A stretch of 6,326 bases of DNA from Pseudomonadota bacterium (GTDB lineage Bacteria > Pseudomonadota > Alphaproteobacteria > Caulobacterales > Aquidulcibacteraceae), in contig JAEWNX010000037.1 in assembly GCA_023461135.1 (NCBI GenBank), positions 1 through 6,326 of the forward strand, read 5' to 3'. Made by a program: the position numbers and the translations under genes. Shown here piece after piece: positions 5,310-6,326 of this stretch (its first letter is position 1; the number at the start of each line of letters is the position of its first letter). The notes beneath the pieces are model-generated. The model worked only from the letters and a program-made list of their open reading frames with translations, made no database searches and had not been told where the DNA came from.

Positions 5310-6008
5310 CTACCGCTGATGCTGACGCGCGATGGCTTCGCGGTTGGCGATCCAGGCAGCGTCCCGCCGCTGCAAAAGATAACCGGGATAAAGCGCCTCC
5401 AGCGCCTCGCCGAGTTCGGCGGCGAGCGCGTAGGCGGAAGTCTTGTCGTCCAATCGGCCGATAGCAAGGCGGCGCAGCATCTGCCCGCGCCGGCGCGGAT
5501 CGATGGCGTTTTGCGCTTCCGAGACCAAGAGCCGGCGGCACTTGGAGAGGAAGTCGGCGCCGTCCTGGTCCGGGCCGCCGGCACCGGGCTCGATGCGCGC
5601 CAGCCGATTACAAGCGAAGACAACTGCATCAAGGATCGGCGGACGGTAGCCTTGGAACGCGGTCTCCTTGTCCTGACCGTGGAGATCCGGCGCTTCGTTC
5701 GGGAAGAAGAGCCGGCCGCGATCGGCGATCGAGGAGAGCTTCTGGGAGGCTTCATGCGCAAGGCGCGCAAATTCATCCGCGCCGTACGTCGTCCCGCGCC
5801 CGCGCGCTAATGCGATGCCTTCCGAGACGACATCGATCGCCTCGTGCGCCCAGGCGATCACCTCGGCGTCCATCTCCGCTTTCAGCGTCTCGAATTGAAG
5901 CTGGGTCTGCCTACGGACCACGACCCAATTGAGCACCAGCGAGACCAGGGCCAACGCCGCGGAACCGACCGCGACCCACCCCTCAACGCTCAGGTTTAAT
6001 CCATCCAT
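5310..6008 (-). CDS. Single-pass membrane-anchored protein of unknown function
   Basis: A 232-residue protein I cannot assign to a named family. A short polar N-terminus is followed by one hydrophobic helix at about residues 11-31 (WVAVG...LNWVVV). Then come VRRQTQ, a positive-inside signature placing the rest in the cytoplasm, and a long amphipathic helix (LQFETLKAEMDAEVIAWAHEAID, from 38). The C-terminal domain is helical and charged, with conserved-looking stretches DRGRLFFPNEAPDLHG, PPILDAVVFACNRL and SKCRRLLVSEAQNAIDPRRRGQM (each within the last ~140 residues). I recall similar RGRLFFPN stretches in uncharacterised proteobacterial proteins. The start is ATG 6008, with GGAGGG (6016-6021) 7 nt upstream. 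The frame continues to 6245, but that extension is low-complexity (a run of prolines) and would cover the divergent promoter region. It is the first gene of the minus-strand unit with the DUF6438 lipoprotein and the NTF2-like protein. Confidence 0.8.
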   Translation of the reverse strand: MDGLNLSVEGWVAVGSAALALVSLVLNWVVVRRQTQLQFETLKAEMDAEVIAWAHEAIDVVSEGIALARGRGTTYGADEFARLAHEASQKLSSIADRGRLFFPNEAPDLHGQDKETAFQGYRPPILDAVVFACNRLARIEPGAGGPDQDGADFLSKCRRLLVSEAQNAIDPRRRGQMLRRLAIGRLDDKTSAYALAAELGEALEALYPGYLLQRRDAAWIANREAIARQHQR

Positions 6009-6147
6009 CGCCCGGCCCTCCGCCCCCGCTTGTTCCAGCCGCACCCCGGCGAAGGCAAGGCGGACCAAGCGCAGTCCGTCACAAAAACGTGCGCGCCGGG
6101 CCGCCGGGCTTCGGCTAAACTGGGACACCCTCACGGGGAGGACGCCC
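6009..6147. other. Divergent intergenic region (promoters expected)
   Basis: This 139-bp spacer separates the minus-strand membrane-anchored gene from the plus-strand exported-protein gene, so promoters for both are expected here. It holds the ribosome binding sites of both (6016-6021 on minus, 6137-6141 on plus). The AT-richer patches ACAAAAACGT (6081-6090) and GGCTAAACTGG (6113-6123) interrupt otherwise GC-rich sequence. TAAACT (6116-6121) could be a plus-strand -10 box, but I see no matching -35, so no promoter is assigned. Confidence 0.4.
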
Positions 6148-6326
6148 ATGAAACTCAGGTTGACGGTCAACGCGTTGGCTCTGGCGTGCGTCGGCGCGCC
6201 TTCGGCTTTGGCAAACGGCGGCGGCGGCGGCGGAATGAGCTCCACCGGCCCCAGCGCTTCCTCCCGTGAAGACCCGACGGCGGCGTATCAGGCCGGCGTG
6301 GCGGCGCTCAACGCGCAGAATTACAC
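6148..6326 (+). CDS. Exported protein with probable TPR region (partial, 3' end beyond window)
   Basis: Only the first 59 codons are visible. MKLRLTVNALALACVGAPSA opens a classical signal peptide with a likely cut after ALA (residues 20-22), predicting a periplasmic protein. Cys14 is not in a proper lipobox. Mature residues 24-29 are six glycines encoded by a GGC tract (6217-6233), followed by a Ser/Thr-rich linker. DPTAAYQAGVAALNAQNY (from residue 43) resembles the first helix of a tetratricopeptide repeat, where A-Y-xx-G-xxAL spacing is typical; one partial repeat is thin evidence. GGAGG (6137-6141) lies 6 nt before the ATG, strongly supporting this start. It is transcribed divergently from the membrane-anchored gene at 6008. 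Confidence 0.8.
   Translation, partial: MKLRLTVNALALACVGAPSALANGGGGGGMSSTGPSASSREDPTAAYQAGVAALNAQNY
6217..6233 (+). repeat. GGC trinucleotide tract (five units plus GG)
   Basis: Five GGC units plus GG, continuing in frame into GGA, encode six consecutive glycines just after the predicted signal-peptide cleavage site. Gain or loss of whole units would keep the frame and change only linker length. Tracts this short are usually fairly stable, so variability is possible but not shown. Confidence 0.8.

Noticed and set aside
5305..5541. Upstream extension of the DUF6438 lipoprotein gene
   Set aside because: It would overlap the end of the upstream gene by most of its length and bury the lipoprotein signal; ATG 5304 gives a standard lipobox.
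6009..6245. Upstream extension of the membrane-anchored gene to an ATG at 6245
   Set aside because: The extension is proline/arginine-rich low-complexity sequence and overlaps the start and signal peptide of the divergent gene. ATG 6008 has a good Shine-Dalgarno and leads straight into the membrane helix.

Overview
The window is GC-rich, densely coded chromosomal DNA from a Gram-negative bacterium. A lipobox, classical signal peptides, the PurT/IlvC types and a DUF924 protein point to Alphaproteobacteria. A Caulobacterales/Hyphomonadaceae-like source is my inference from general resemblance and has not been tested. No rRNA, tRNA, CRISPR array, transposase or phage gene is visible.

Left block (1-2782, all minus strand). 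Reading in the direction of transcription, it holds a divergent class I ketol-acid reductoisomerase (2782-1805), a 126-bp gap filled by a nested palindromic repeat (1706-1802), purT (1678-491) and a short-chain dehydrogenase that leaves the window at base 1 (466-1). purT and the dehydrogenase are 24 bp apart, and a small hairpin in that gap overlaps the dehydrogenase ribosome binding site. The reductoisomerase and PurT act in branched-chain amino acid and purine synthesis. The last ~49 bases of the dehydrogenase lose family resemblance while the frame stays open.

Middle block (2783-3790, plus strand). A divergent spacer with ACGCC repeats and a hairpin leads into a two-gene unit. The first gene encodes a four-helix membrane protein with an HxHLN motif like those of short oxidase-subunit-I-like proteins. 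The second encodes a DUF924 protein whose Shine-Dalgarno overlaps the first gene's stop codon, so the two are probably translationally coupled.

Right block (3797-6008, minus strand). Three envelope proteins probably form one transcription unit: a single-pass membrane-anchored protein of unknown family, a DUF6438 lipoprotein starting 5 bp after it, and an exported protein with a C-terminal NTF2/SnoaL-like (DUF4440-type) domain. A divergent 139-bp spacer separates them from a partial plus-strand gene at 6148. That gene encodes an exported protein whose visible end resembles the start of a TPR, and it carries a GGC tract right after the signal peptide.

Most of the window is ordinary housekeeping and hypothetical coding DNA. 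The points most worth a second look are the altered metal-site and cofactor-loop residues of the reductoisomerase, the nested palindromic element, and the uncharacterised three-gene envelope cluster.
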